From: Primulina eburnea
Lineage: Eukaryota > Streptophyta > Magnoliopsida > Lamiales > Gesneriaceae
Assembly: GCF_022965805.1 (NCBI RefSeq)
Contig: NC_133109.1
Coordinates: 1,007,001-1,071,000 of the forward strand
DNA length: 64,000 nt
Direction: 5' to 3'
The position numbers and the translations under genes were made by a program. Below the pieces are notes generated by a model that did not search any database, had not been told where the DNA came from, and saw only the letters and a list, made by a program, of their open reading frames with translations. Within the stretch, counting starts at the first letter, position 1. Each line of letters opens with the position of its first letter. Below are positions 1 through 13,578 of the stretch, one piece after another.

Positions 1-660
1 GTAACAATAATTCATGCTTTCTTTTCTAAATCTTCAATCTTTCATAACAAATCAAATAATGAATCTCATGAAGCAAACAAACGAAGCATAATCTACAGAA
101 ACATGCAAGAAATTCAGCTGTTGGACGACTGAAATTGGATCAAAACTCAAAACTTTTCGAAAATCACAACTGAACTCCACCATCCTACGCACGAATCTCC
201 CAAAACGTACCTTTAAGCCAGCGATCAAAGAAATCCACCCGCTCACCAAAAGTCACCAACCAAGAACTCTGAAACTCTATACAACCAAAGTTTCGATCCA
301 AAAACAACACATTCAAAGGCTTCACAAAGAACCCATTATTAAATTCACCAGTTGAGGTGAAACTAAATCCAAGAAATACCAAACACAAGAATCTAAACAC
401 TCCGGTTGGTGATAAAGTAAAGGGGAGATTTCTTGCTTGGGGGAGCGGAAATGATTAGAGGGTGGGTGGTTACTTAGACTAATGGTACAAAGCAATAAAT
501 GATTGCTTCTCAGAAAGCAAAGGAGAGCTGTTTGTTTATATTATACTGCTCTAATGGCGCGGGAGGAATGGGAACTGCACGTGCTGTAGCGTAATGGCTA
601 CAGCTACTGCAGAGAAGAAAATGAGGACTATTAATTTAAATAATAATTAGTGTGGATTTT
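1..660 (-). other. possible 5' leader of a leftward gene running off the window
   Basis: No ATG-initiated reading frame of convincing composition is present. Read on the minus strand, the stretch is pyrimidine-rich and looks like a plant 5' untranslated leader (CT-rich near 430-540). It then has an open frame without an ATG, and a GT donor-like site (AAAG then gtacgt) near 210. It could be the first exon of a gene lying to the left. This is inference only, and it could equally be non-genic DNA. Confidence 0.2.
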
Positions 661-708
661 TTCCCTCATCTAGTCCACCTAGTATTATTTACTGTATTGA
701 AATAACAA

Positions 709-957
709 GCCCGCATGGACTTAGCTCAGTTGATCAACAGCAGTAAATCTTGGAGTAATGATTAAAGATCGAGTCTCGCAAGCGGGCAGTGTGGGAGTTA
801 AATTCCCTCCAATGAGAGGGAACTCCTTGTGCGCGGCGTAGCATAAGGTCTAGCTGCTGCTGGTTGGCTGAGTCACCATGATTTACCTCCTCTCACATTC
901 CTGTCGGACCGAGAAGTGAGGGGCGTCTAAGGTGAGTGATTTCACGTTTTGGAGCAA
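709..957 (+). mobile_element. tRNA-derived SINE
   Basis: A 249-bp insertion is flanked by a perfect 16-bp direct repeat, TGTATTGAAATAACAA, at 693-708 and 958-973, which is a target-site duplication of the length made by LINE-type target-primed insertion. The left part holds an RNA polymerase III A box (TAGCTCAGTTG, 722-732) and a B box (GATCGAGTC, 767-775) 34 bp apart, as in a tRNA gene. The body past about 790 is unrelated to tRNA. There is no poly(A) tail before the right repeat. A tRNA-headed SINE explains all of this. The family was not identified. Confidence 0.85.
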
Positions 958-973
958 TGTATTGAAATAACAA

Positions 974-3900
974 AAAATATTATTTACTGTATTCATTAAA
1001 GAAATTACTTTAATAGCTTTTAAAAAATATGTATATTATTTACTGTAACGAAAAAATTATTTAATGGGATTTTACTTTTTTTATGATATTAAACTTGTTA
1101 TTAATTTTTGATACTCAGTTATAACCAAAAGAAAAAAAAAAGTATTTATCAAAATACATGTGAGATTAAGTATTTTTACTACCTAAACTACAAAAAAAAA
1201 ATCACTTTCGGGAATAAGGAATTTAAAACCTTTGCTTTTGCTTCCTGCAGAGGTAAACTGCCAATCGTAAATCTACCCGAATTAATCAAATTCTCTTTAT
1301 TTTCTCTAAAATTTATTACTAAAGTATATATGATATATTTTTTAACATATGGTTTAAATGTGCTTATTTTTTATTAAAAAGATGATATATTAGTCTATTG
1401 CAATTTTTAGAGAAGTTCATGTTTTAATATTTTTCACAAGGAGATATGGTGCAATTAGCCCAAATTTGGAGATAATAATTATTTCGAGGATGTGACTGCA
1501 TAAATTTTATAAGATCCCAGAAATTAAATTTTAAATATCATAATTCTTCACGTTTAAAAAAAAAAACAAGAAGGAAAGCAAAATCAATTACTTACTAATT
1601 AATATACACTTCTTAGGCATTCACCTGTAGAGATATGATTTTTTATCATTTGGGTCGGATGGGAGGTTGAATATTTTTATTAGTTTACCATGAGGAAACG
1701 AGTATTATAATCATTGACCAATTGTTTCTTTAAAAACAGAGTTTTTCGTATTAAAAAAAATGTTGTGAGATAAATGTTCGACGGATTTGATTTATGAAAA
1801 ATTATTATTTTTAATATCAAAAATATTACTTTTCATTTTAATAATGAATCGGGTTGATTTATCTCACGAAAATAAATCCATGAGATAGTCTTACAAGATA
1901 TTTACTCTTTCGATTTTGAGTTGAAAAGTGACTCGTGTATATTAGCTCGTGCATGCATTGCTTATGCGATCAGTCTTTTAAAAAAAAAGAAAAAGAAATA
2001 CTCTTGTTTCATTTTTTATTACGACAGAATATTATATATAGTATAGATGATTATAATTGGATTTAGAATTGTTTGGTTTACTAAAATATTATATTTTGAA
2101 ATTTAAATATTTTAAATCATATAACTGTCCATATATTAGATTTTTTCCTTATCTTGTACGAGTAGATATTGTTATATAACGCAACAATAATATCGTGAAT
2201 GATAACATAGAGAAGACTATTGCTTCAAATTTTAAAGGAGATCTGACAATTTTGAAAACAATTTTTGCATATGGCTTGAATTTGAGTTTGGAACTTTTTG
2301 TAGAAAGTATAGAGAAAATAATTATTGTATGATTATCTTTAATTTATTTGATATTTAAAATACAATAGACTATAAAAATTTTGAGAAAAAAACAAAAGTT
2401 GATTGAATTTGTCTGAACAGGTAAAAACATGGTGAAATTCACCAATTACTTCGAAATCCGAAGCAATAATAACACCTCAGTATACGTAGGTCCGTACATT
2501 TCAGAAAAGGATGTATCCATGAATCTCTGACAGAGGTAGAGATACATATTTATGAGGTAAAAAAAAATTATTTCTTTGAAAAAAAAAAACTTTTTTATTG
2601 ATATTATTTGAGAGAATAGTTTTTTTTACCGTTAACATGTATAATTTTTATTTTGGTTAATTAATTTTTCATAATTTGGTTTTATTAGAAAAAATTTTAA
2701 CTTACGCTATTTTGGTTTGATTACTAATATGTCATTAGACAAATCAACAATTTTTTATATAACATCTGTATTTTTAATGTCATGTTATCATTTTTCGTGT
2801 CATTCCGGTACTCTGGTAAAATATAATCGAGAGCAAAAAAAAAACAAAATTAATGCACTAAAACAAACTTATGAAAACCTAGAGAAATCAAATTTTTTTG
2901 AAAAAATTAGTCGATAAAAAAATATTTCCCAATGTTATTATTAAACTTTAAATTTACTGCCCGAAATTTAAAAGGTTCGATGGCTAACTACTATTGATAC
3001 GTGATAATTTTTCCTTTTCTCTCAAAAATTCAAATATTTTAAGAGTAGAGAATAAATCTCAACAACATAGTCGTATTTATGTCTAGTTGGATCAAAAAAA
3101 AAATCTGCAGTTTTTTATTTACACAAAAAAATGTTTTTTAACTCTTTGGGCCCTGAATTGTTCCTTCTGTTTACCACTTACTGTGGTATAGTTTTGGTAT
3201 AGCAGTTGATGCCTAGCCTTACAATACCACCATCAGAAATTTCCACTAAAAATTTGATCTTGCTGTTTAAGTCGGCTACTTCTGCACTATAAGGGACTTG
3301 GAATTTTAATGATCGTATTTTCAACATGTCAAGAGTTTCCATGTATATAGGCTATATTGTAGAATTATATTAGCGTCGATTTCTAGTTTTAAATGACAAG
3401 GGAAATAGTTAATGGTGAAACAGGAGTTTCGGGAGTTTAGGCGCAACAAAAAATGCCGATTTTTTCCTCATCATTTGTAGTTCAATTCTTGTGATTGTCA
3501 TAGTTATTGAAATGCACAATAAGGCACTTGTATGCGTCAATCTTAACTCGAGAGGCAAGCCTTCTTGTGCCGATAAGCCGCGACTAAAAGGTAGTATAAT
3601 TTGAATTCAGACCATAAAAGAAACAGTCATGATAATGTAATAACTACACAATTTATGGAATAGTAATAAACCAAAAGATTCACTATTGTATAGGCGAATG
3701 TGATAAGACAATTATATTGGATTTCGCTTAAAATTTACTGTCTTCTCATTTGAGCAGAGCTTTTAACATGCCTTGAGCTTTGCTTAGGCAGAGTTTCACT
3801 CATTGAATGTCCACACCTTGGCATGCCTCAATGTGTAGCAAAATTTTAATTAACGAATGGATAGCAACAACATAAGAGTATCTAAACATGGAACAAAAGA

Positions 3901-4060
3901 AAGAAGAAACAAAAAGGTCACCACTCACCAAAATCTCTATACAACAAACAATACAACAGTATCTTCACATATCAACTTTGCGAGTACAAGAATCAGATTT
4001 ATTATGCTACGAAATGAACTTGAGCTGAAAGCAAATTCATAATGTCCAAGTGTAGTTACT
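974..4060. other. intergenic, AT-rich, no supportable gene
   Basis: About 3.1 kb of AT-rich DNA. The open frames here are short and of low-complexity composition. A degenerate copy of the GTGAGACGGTCTCAC repeat family lies at about 1755-1895. A short open stretch at 2430-2530 did not match anything I recognise. The part from about 3850 to 4060 is probably the 3' flank of the UBA gene on the minus strand. Confidence 0.6.
1755..1895 (+). repeat. degenerate copy of the GTGAGACGGTCTCAC repeat family
   Basis: The order of landmarks matches the better copies at 16901, 27091 and 48405: 'gtgagat', a run resembling 'atgaaaaattattattttta', then 'gggttgattt...tctcac', then a second 'gagatagtctta'. The terminal palindromes have decayed. 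The assignment rests on this shared order and on the spacing of about 140 bp. Confidence 0.4.
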
Positions 4061-5819
4061 TCAAGATGTATTATTGTTCAGGAAATGAGCCAATGCTTTG
4101 TCCGTGTCGTTGTCATACATGAACAATGCTTCTGCGACATTGTTTGATGAGAATCCCATCTCTCGCAGTAGAGTGAATCCATTTGTGAATTCCTTAACCT
4201 GAGGAAAAACAACTGCCATCAATTACAAGCACAGCCGTTCCAGTTTTTTTCTGAAGAAGTAATGCTAACACAGCCACATACTTCTGTACTATTCATTCCT
4301 AACACAGTTCTTCATTTTACAAACATGTATCAGGGAATAATTTGAATCCAAGCCATAGTTTTGAGGGAAACAGGATAAGAAATCTTAGAATATATTACCT
4401 TTGCAGCATTGTCTCCGTAATTTGCGACTGCAAGGGGCACAGCCTCTCTGCTAAGACCCGCTGCTATATATTTGCTCACTATGGGATCTGCAGATAAACC
4501 CTGCATGAAATCCAATTGTATGGCACAATAAGATATCGCTTCACCACAAGCCAAGATGATCAACGATAATTCATAATGTAATAAACTAAAATCTTACCAG
4601 TTGAACTAAAAGTAGTAGTAAGCTAAAGACATCAGGTACAAGTTAGGCTTTGTCTAACACATGATCAACCTGAGTCAGCTATGCATGACATTTGAGCGCT
4701 AAAAATACATGAAAAGATGGGTGCATCACTAAATTATTCACTAGCAAGGGAACCCTCATCTACCAAAGAAAAAGCTGAAAGCCTGACAACAAGATATACT
4801 ACACATTCGATGAGAATTGGTGGCCGTCATATTCAAGGATCCTAATACGTTGAAGAAAAAAGATAGAACAAAGTATAAAACAAGTATGTCAAATCTTTTA
4901 CCAAAAATCATGCAGCGTTATTCTTCAGATGTGAAAATGAAGTGTTTGGTTGGAAGGCTTTGCCACAATTACTTCTCAAAACTCATTGAACTCAACAACA
5001 AATTTCCCAATTTAAAATATGACAAATTCTCAACTTTGCACACACACACATTATATAGCATCAAATTTGGAATAAGCAAAAGTATAAAATAATACTTCAT
5101 CACCTATACATAAAACCGGACAAAAATAACACTACTGAGCAATTTGACGATCCATCTGCTGAAATGAACTCAAAAAGCAAAACTTACATGTGAGGATGGT
5201 GCTTCGGTCGGTTTGCTCGTAAAATTTTCCAACCCAAGTCTGCTCCAATTAGGGTTTTCCTTCATTGCTTCCGCTATAACATTTCTCTCAAATTCGAAAT
5301 CAAAGTGGAAATTGCTTCGAGGGATCTCCCCAAGCTGAGGCAACAACGGAGGCTACAAAATTATAAACCAATAGAAATTCAAATTCATCACTCTGTAAAA
5401 ACTTATACATCGTAGTAAGCAGATAATAAGAAACAAATACCGGCGGCGTAATTTTATACTCAGGTTTTATAGCAACCCTAATCCCTATTCCAGCTGCAAA
5501 TCAAACACCAAAAGAGGACGAATACCATCAAAAAACAAAAAAAAAAGCTGAAAATTTTCAAGCATAAATCCTCAAATAACGGGAAAAAAATAATACAGCT
5601 AGTCGGAGGAGCTGGGGCGTTCTGAAACGGGGGGTTCCGGCCCGGTACTCCTCCATGACTGGAGACAGATTGAGATGAGCCGCCGCCGATCTTGGGATAT
5701 AGAGACGCGGGTTGACCGTACATGGGATGAGCGGCGGCGGCCGATGATGGGCCGGACGATGGCCTGATGTACGACGGGGTTGGCGAATCGTATGTTCGGG
5801 TCTTGAAATCATACTCCAT
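4061..5819 (-). CDS. UBA-domain protein, five exons, intact
   Basis: Minus-strand exons: 5597-5819, 5441-5493, 5188-5352, 4399-4500 and 4061-4198. All four introns are GT-AG. The 681-nt coding sequence has no internal stop and encodes 226 residues. The N-terminus is Ser/Pro/Gly-rich and looks disordered (starts MEYDFKTRTYDSP). The middle holds the conserved run GIRVAIKPEYKITPP, and the C-terminus is a ubiquitin-associated domain (LLREMGFSSNNVAEALFMY and following), preceded by SKYIAAGLSREAVPLAVANY. The family is a conserved plant group annotated as UBA/EF1B-type proteins. UBA domains bind ubiquitin, but the precise role of these plant proteins is not known to me. The start is the only ATG that joins the conserved N-terminus in frame. 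No neighbour suggests a shared function. Confidence 0.88.
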
Positions 5820-5989
5820 CTTTTGGTAACTGAAAAATTCCTGAATTTGTGTGTTTTCTTGCTCAATTGGATCGAAGTTGATAAATTTTCTTCTGCAATT
5901 TGGAATTTTGAAGAACTTTTCAATGGAATTTGGGAGACGAGGAAGAAGACGCCAGCTAGCTGATTCGGCAACTTCTTAATTAAGCTTCT

Positions 5990-8730
5990 TGCCTAATCAA
6001 GCCCATTGGGCTCATAAAGATGGGCTGTAGCCTACGTTAATCATAGATAATACAAGTAAATGTAAAATATTTAGTATTTTATAATTATAATATAAATATA
6101 ATAATATATGATAGTTATAAATGAGATAAAGATTTTCTAAACTATGTTTTTATTAGATAAAAATTGATTCTTTTTATTTATAAAAAGTGATTTTTTTTAA
6201 AATTAGAGAACATAGTATTTTTTATTTATAATAAACTTATTATTTAGTGGCTCTAGACTCGTCAACATTAATTATATAATAAGTACAATATAATATTTAC
6301 ACCAAAAATATTGTACGTGTAAAAACTTAATGTATTTTAGAGATTAAAATAAAATAATCTTAGAATGGAACATATCATATATAATATCATGGATGGACTC
6401 ATGAATTTTTCTCTAAGATTAAGTTTTATGTGAGAAAATTTTGAGAAAATATATATTTCAAAGATATTGACCATATTATTGTTTGCACGGAAAATTGCGA
6501 AGGCGCGTCAGACATAAGATTGTGCCAAAATTGTGAATAAACTGACTTTTACAATCAAGCGACGTGATTCCCGATTCAATTGTTAATTTCAACTCACTCG
6601 GTAAACCACAAATTGATGAAATTTTCAGACGAAATTTTCAGATGGAATTCATAAATAACATTTAATTTAATTATGCTATCATGAATTGAAATAACATTTT
6701 TACAAAATAAAATAGAAAATATATAATATAAGATGAATTAAAATTTCTAGAATTTGCAGAGAGCATTTGCTGTAGTTTTGTTGATGAAATTTTTGAGAGT
6801 TTCTTCTGATGATTTCTTTCAGTTTTTGTTCAGCTCTTCCGAGCAATTATCCAGTTTTCGTCACAACGTGGATTACTACGGGGACACAATTCAACATTCA
6901 AACAAATCGGCACCAAATTAAGCCATGACATCTCAAGGAGCAGGTAGATTTCCAATTCTCTATCACAAAAACATTTTAGAATATGTCATGTCTTCATTCC
7001 CTTACACTCAAGGTGTTCTTAGATTTTGTGCGAATGAGGTTTTGAGTCTAAATTTATAAATTACTCCGTATTATCATAGATATAATGACTTTGAAACTTG
7101 ATACTATGTTGTGCAATATTCTATTCGTGGGGCTCGTTATATTCCAATTACTTGAATTTCTGCTTGACTTTATATTCCATTGATTTGAACTTCATATATG
7201 ATTCTCTTGAGCTTGTGTGCTTTCTTTGCTTGATTTGAAACTTTCCTTTTTCAACATATGCACAAGGGACTCTTCTTGATTCTTCGCTATGCATTTCTTT
7301 GTAATTTTCACTTTATCATTTGCATATTTACATCTCTTTTTGCTCATGTGCTTGGAACTTTCTGTACATCACATTTTACCTTGTGGATGCCTCATTTTTA
7401 CTTTGTATGCTTCACTATTATTTGAGCCTTTGTGTTGCCATTCCCTTGATTTTTCATCCGGTTCTCATTTATTTTGTAGGAATGACCAATTGAATAAAGA
7501 CGATGATTTGAGAGTTTCAAATGCCAATGCAGAAAAAAAAAAAAAAGTATCTTTATTGACAATGAAAATTAATAAGCTTGTCTCCTATGAATATCACTGG
7601 CCAATTTCAAAGAAAAAGATCAATCTTAAATGGAACTTTTATCAGTGGCTAAGCATATACCCATGTAATGCTAGATATAATTAGAGAAATTAAAAACATA
7701 ACTAGGAATATTAGTTGTGCTAATATACAATATTTTGTTTTCCTTTCTAGTCTCAAACTTCTTTTGATGATTTTTTGATAGGGAATGCGGCTAGCAAACT
7801 AGCCTTTAGATTAGATTTTAGATGGTGCTAGATTTCATTTGTTATTCTTGTATAAACATATTGTTCATAAGAATGAAATGTAGCGACCATTAGATCTGCT
7901 TTGTTATGAAATCTCTTTTGACTTGTGTTTCCGTTATTTCATTTTTTCTGATGTGCTTGAGGCTATGTGATGTACCATTTTGAAGGGAAACTCTACCTAA
8001 CTTTTTGTAAAAACGGCCGAGCTTGTTTTGCATAAACATTGACAAAAGATCTTCTGTGAAAACAAACCACGTAATTTTTTTGATAATCCATCAGTCACAC
8101 AACGCTATTAAAAAATGGTCACTCATGTTTCACGGCTTCAATGGACCGACACATCTTTTATCGCTAATTTGACCAATAAAACCAACAGATCCACAAATAT
8201 GTTCTTCCAATTTATAGTAACATTAGAAAATTCCATGAAAAATAATTTTTATTTATTCACAAGTGATCTGCCATCATTTATAAATAAGATTTGTATGAAA
8301 TAACTTACAAGACTATTCTAGATGTCCTTACAAAACTTCTTCATACACATCAATTGTTTGTAAACAAAAGAACACAAAACCACCAAAAGTGGTTGCATAA
8401 CCTACTTCATGCAGTACTGACCAATAGTTAAATCATCTCAGATCTTTTCACACTTACCAATTCAAATTTCACGAACCATCTAACTTCTACATTCTTACCC
8501 AACTACTTGGATAATAATACTTCAAGTATTTGCTGTTGATGCACTTTTTTGGTGGCTCTCCCTCAAGGCTCGCCAACCAATACATGTTCTCATCTAAAAC
8601 TTGATGAAATTAAACATACATTCTCAATTGGGTGACCATTTACCAAATTCTCTATCTTTTGATCTCAAAGGAAATATCATTTTCTACATTACTTCTCCTT
8701 CTTCAAACACTTTCTTATTCACTCATTTAT
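5990..8730. other. intergenic, no confident gene
   Basis: AT-rich DNA. The piece from about 6770 to 7690 has a lower density of A/T runs, an ATG (6926) followed by 'ACATCTCAAGGAGCAG' and a possible GT donor, and a possible AG acceptor before 7481. A 131-codon frame starts at 7289 but has a hydrophobic, low-complexity translation and no recognisable domain. It may be the remains of an untranslated transcript or a transposon fragment. I cannot assign it. Confidence 0.4.
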
Positions 8731-8733
8731 TGT

Positions 8734-10685
8734 TACTAGCAAGAAGCACGTGCGATGCACGTGAATATTAATTATTTAATAAAAATTAAAATTTATTTTT
8801 TTAAAAAATTATTTTGAATCATTTTTTTATTTATATTGTGTTGGTAGAATAAGATTCACAAAACACGCTTTTAGTCAAACACATTTTTTCTATATTTAGT
8901 TTAGTATAAATAGTTCCTTTTCTTCCTTTGGATACAATTTTGGAAGCTCGTTTCTTGCTGTAAGCCGAACAATGAAACCTCTCTATTTTCTGAGAAAAGT
9001 TCTTATGAGTCTTAACATATTGGATTAGTCTTTTGTCATATTAGACGAATAAATTAATTAAGAACTTATATACCTTACTTTCAAAATTGTTTTTCAAATT
9101 AAAATTCAAGCAATTGATTTTATGTTATATAATAAATTATAATGAACATAATATATAGAACGAACTGAACTGAAACAAATTTTGAAAATATATATCTAAG
9201 CATCACGTATAAGTTATAATAACCTAAAAATCAACCAAATTATGGATTTTATAGATACATAAATAATAACTTATATAAGTGAAGCACACTAAGGACAAAT
9301 AATTATCAATTTAAAATATTTGTGACTAACTCATCAAAATATTATCAAACTAATTAAATAATAATATTGATTACAAAATATAATCTATAATATTCAATTT
9401 AAATATTATTTAACTTCATACAGAATTTTTTTACCTTTTGCTTTAGAATTATATATCATAGATAAATTAATTTTCATACACATTAGTTCATAAATAATTT
9501 TTTTTAAAGTATATAATTCATATTTTTCATCAAGCTATCAATTACAATTATATATTAGATGGGGTGAATAAACTCTTTTAAAAATATATGCTATTAAAAT
9601 TTGTCTTCAATCGTTTTTAGGCGGTTGAAAGATTTTCTTTCATTTTCTTGTGATACTATGATTTATTACTTAATTAGAAACTACACTAAAATATAATTAC
9701 AAAATTGCATTAAAATCATAAAATAACATGTAGAAAGAAAATTAAAAGAACAAAATATTTAAAATTAGTATAAAGATGAAATAATAGAAAATTTACAATG
9801 AAAAACGTTATTATTCTTTTTACACTTTTATAGGTATAATAGTTAAATATATATTCTTTTAATTTTTTAATGATTTTTTAAAATTAAAAAATATATTCTT
9901 TTAATATTTTTTCTAAGAATTATGTAGCAAGAAAATGTTATTTCTATAATATATTTTTATTATCAAATATCAATTCAATTTTTATGTAACATTATTTTCA
10001 AAGTTTCTTATGTTGAAATTTTCTATTTTAAAAAAAAAACACTATTATGATCTTCATGTATTTAATGATTGTGTAGAAAATTTTTCATGCAATTAATCTA
10101 ACAACAAAAAAATTATGAGAATAGTAGAAAAGTTACAATGAAAAACTTTGTTATTCTTTTTACACTTAGTATAATAATTAAATATATATTTTTTTAAGAT
10201 TTTTTTATATTCTTTGTTTAAAAATCCATAAAATATGTTAATATTAAACTTCACATTATCATATTATTTTATATTTATCATGTTATTCTACTATTGGACA
10301 TGTAGATAAATTTTTTTATATATCTTCTTATAATACTATAATTTATTTATTATTTAATTAAAAATTGCACTAAAATATAATTACAAAATTATAATAAAAT
10401 CATTAAAAAAATGTATAGAGAAAATTAAAAGAATAAAACATTTAAATGTAGTATAAAGATCAATTATTTGATAAATTTAATATAGGAGTTACATTTTATT
10501 ATTGAAATGGTATAAATTATTACAATCAATGTATGTTGTAATGACAATTTATTAGCATTTGTTACAATTTTACATATATATCCTTATATGATTTTTTGAA
10601 TTCATATTAATAAAGAAGACATTTGTGTCTTTTCACAATTGGAAAACAAATGAGTGATCCACACTTTTATAGGTATATAGACTTC
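8734..10685 (+). repeat. AT-rich element with CACGTGC hairpin at its left end
   Basis: It starts TACTAGCAAG and then has a short hairpin, CACGTGC-GAT-GCACGTG, at about 8747-8763. The same signature recurs at 26281 and, in weaker form, near 57222. Inside, a roughly 100-bp block at 9671-9776 ('actacactaaaatataatta' and onwards) is repeated at 10354-10454. A second block, at 9785-9860 ('ttacaatgaaaaacg' to 'aaatatatattc'), recurs at 10125-10195. There is no coding capacity. The right limit is a guess from the 'cacttttataggtatatag' motif near 10663, which also appears near 9821. No target duplication was found. Confidence 0.45.
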
Positions 10686-10949
10686 TAATGAATTTTGCTT
10701 TTTGAAGCCTCGAAGTATTATATGTTTTCATCCTTAGCTCATCTAAACCTTTAATTTATCCATAGTATTTATGAATGAATAAAAGAGATACAATCTAACG
10801 ACTCTGTTTTGCTCGTTTGAATTGTTGGAATAATAGAATGATTATTTATGAAGCGATTAATAGTTTAGTTTTGATTGGCAAAAATTAATGTTCGTTTGAA
10901 ACGTGTCACATTAATTAGTGTGCGTTTTGATTCCCTGACTAGTTTATTA

Positions 10950-11647
10950 GGCATTGTTTGGTACACATGATAGGATAAACATGTTATATATAATATAAAT
11001 ATAAGTTAAGGATAAATAAGATATATGATATTATAATATTTGGTATGATTTTAATAAGAGTGAATAAATTTATATATTAGATTGTAATGACAAAATTAAT
11101 CTTACTATAATAAATTTTATAATTTCAAAGTTGTTGCTTGAGTTCATATTTTTTATCTGTTCATACACCGATAGTGCGTGCATGATTTATTTATTTTTAC
11201 ATAATTTTATATATTATATAATATGATAATTGTACCGTTGATTTTGTGAGTCAAGTCAAATATCAATTTTTAAGGTTAATCGAGTGATACTAATAATTTT
11301 ATTGATATTTATAAAAATTATTTATATAATTATCTCGAATTCATTTATATAATTATCATATTATATAATATATATAAATAAATAAAAATATTTATTTGAT
11401 TTTAATTTTACCTACTAGCATAGATTTATAAAAATCATTTATAAATTGAGGACAATTAAGTCATTTGTAGTGTATTTTATCATTAAATTAAAATTATCAC
11501 ACCTAATTGAAGGGACATTTTATCCTTCTAAAAAATTATTTATCAAGGTCCCATGATATTATCATTGGCTTTTTAAAAAAATACCAAACATGGGATAAGG
11601 AGGATTATTTATCAATCACTCCCTTATCTCATGTACCAAACTATGCC
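10950..11647. mobile_element. Tourist-like MITE (PIF/Harbinger-type ends)
   Basis: The left end reads GGCATTGTTTGGTAC and the reverse complement of the right end reads GGCATAGTTTGGTAC, a 15-bp terminal inverted repeat with one mismatch. The element is flanked by the trinucleotide TTA at 10947-10949 and 11648-11650, the target duplication expected for PIF/Harbinger. The 698-bp interior is AT-rich with no open frame, so this is a non-autonomous copy. Confidence 0.85.
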
Positions 11648-12303
11648 TTAGACTATTTATTGCATATACTGGATAGGTGCGTTTGAACTGTTGTTCAGTT
11701 TAAAAGATTCGAATTTGACCGTTATCACCAGTTATAATTTTTAATAAAACGACAAACGTTGAGTCATATAATTAGTATATTTGCGCCAAATACTACACAT
11801 GTCAATATGTTACCTATCTAACGAATGAATATTCACTTTTATATATGATAATTCTTATGGATCTCAACTTAGGTCATCTCCAATCCACTGCACTATATTC
11901 TGCACTACATTGGTGTTACACTAAAATCATCTCCAACTACATTGCACTATATTTTACACTACAATATAATATTTCAAGAATATTTTTTTTTTCAATATTA
12001 ATATTTCTGTTTTATGTTAATTATTTATAATTTGATAATATAATGATAATTAAATAGTACAATTTATATATTTAAATATTAATATTTGAAGTAATAATTT
12101 CATATTAACAAAATAATTATTTGATTTACGTACAATTATTTAATACAAACTATATTTTAATAAAATCAAAATATCATTGAAAAAACACGTTCATTTGATA
12201 TTAAATTAATAATACAACAAAAATACAATATTAAATATTCGAATTACTATATTGTTCCCATAAATGCTCAATTAATGTATTTCGTAATTCATAGTAAGCA
12301 TCT

Positions 12304-13578
12304 CTATTTTTCATTTTTTTTATAACGAGCGAGAAATTCTTGAAATCTTGTATTTTCGTCATTGACCATCATTTCAATGTTTGGAACAAGTGCTTCCATT
12401 GCATCTTGAATTGGTGCACTAAGGTCACGTTCATCTTCAATAATCATGTTGTGCATGATAGTGCAAGCTTTCATAATGTAATGTAAATCATTTTTACGCC
12501 AAGACCGTGCTGGAGCTGCCACAATCGCAAATCGAGATTGAAGAACACCAAATGCACGCTCCACATCTTTTCTACATGACTCTTGTTTCATAGCAAAATA
12601 TTTCTTTTTCGGCCCAAGTGGGTCGCGGATAGTTTGCACAATGGTTGCCCATTTTGGGTAGATACCATCGGCTAAGTAATAGTCAGTATGATATTCTTTT
12701 CCACAAATAGTGTAATGTGCAGGAGGAGCAATGCCTTGAGCCAAATTGGTAAACAAGGTGGATGCCTCCAAAACATTTATGTCATTATTAGAACCAGGCA
12801 TACCAAAATATGTGTGTCATATCCAAAGATCATAATCGGCCACTGCTTCTAAAATAATTGTTGGAGACCCGCTACGGCCTGTATATTGTCCAGCCCAAGC
12901 AGTAGAACAATTTTTCCATTTCCAATGCATACAATCGAGACTTCCCAACATTCCCGGGAAGCTCCGTTGTTTACCAATATGTAATAGTCGAGCAACGTCA
13001 TTGGCATTTGGAGATCGTAAGTACTGGTTTGCGAAAACTTCAACAACTGCTCGGCAAAAGTGTTGTAAGCATTTAATCGCAATTGACTCTACTATTTTGA
13101 TGTATTCATCGGCCGCATCTGCAGGTAAGGCGTATGCTAATAAACGAATTGCAGCTGTTGTTTTTTGATTAGTTGATAGCCCAAGTCGTCCCAACCCATC
13201 ACTCTGTTGTATAAAGTAGCTATCATGATTCTTGACAGCATCGATGATATGAAGGAATAGATTACGGGACATTCGAAATCGGCGTCGAAACAAACCTTCA
13301 TGAAATCTTGGATTTTCAGAAAAATAGTCGTTGAACAAATTACGATCCGCAATTTCTCTATCGCGTCGGATTATAACATGACCTGGAATTGATCCTCTTC
13401 TCGTGCCTTCGTTAAGGTGTTGATTGATATAGGTGTGCATCATCATATTCCGTGTATGAATATGAGTAACAATTGCTTCTTGAATTTCTTCATCAATGGC
13501 TTTAGCATCGTTAACCAAATAATTAGTTATGTCATCTTCATTATCAGACAATGAAGACGAACCTGAAGAAGAATTCAT
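12304..13578 (-). pseudogene. PIF/Harbinger DDE transposase, one in-frame stop
   Basis: On the minus strand, 253 codons end at a TGA (12817-12819). The frame then continues, after five more codons, into a 165-residue segment, so the two pieces are one reading frame of about 424 codons broken only by that stop. The context YDLWI-stop-HTYFG suggests a Trp codon changed to TGA. The DDE_Tnp_4/HARBI1-like nuclease is clear: first Asp in GSLDCMHWKWKN, second in MPGSNNDINVL, Glu in RKDVERAFGVLQSRF. The N-terminal part (FRRRFRMSRNLFLHI) is the family's helical region. The transposase would cut at TTA-flanked ends. Mobility in cis seems unlikely unless the stop is read through. Confidence 0.85.

Noticed and set aside
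709..790. A tRNA gene (A and B boxes present)
   Set aside because: The stretch does not fold as a full cloverleaf, and the A/B boxes sit at the left end of a 249-bp element with a 16-bp target duplication, so it is a SINE head.
5558..5971. 137-codon frame overlapping exon 1 of the UBA gene
   Set aside because: It is out of frame with the conserved N-terminus and with the exon 2 join. The GC-rich exon simply lacks stops in this frame.
7289..7684. 131-codon open frame as a gene
   Set aside because: Hydrophobic, Cys/Leu/Phe-rich translation of T-rich DNA with no domain. The later part contains a 14-base A run and no conserved motif.
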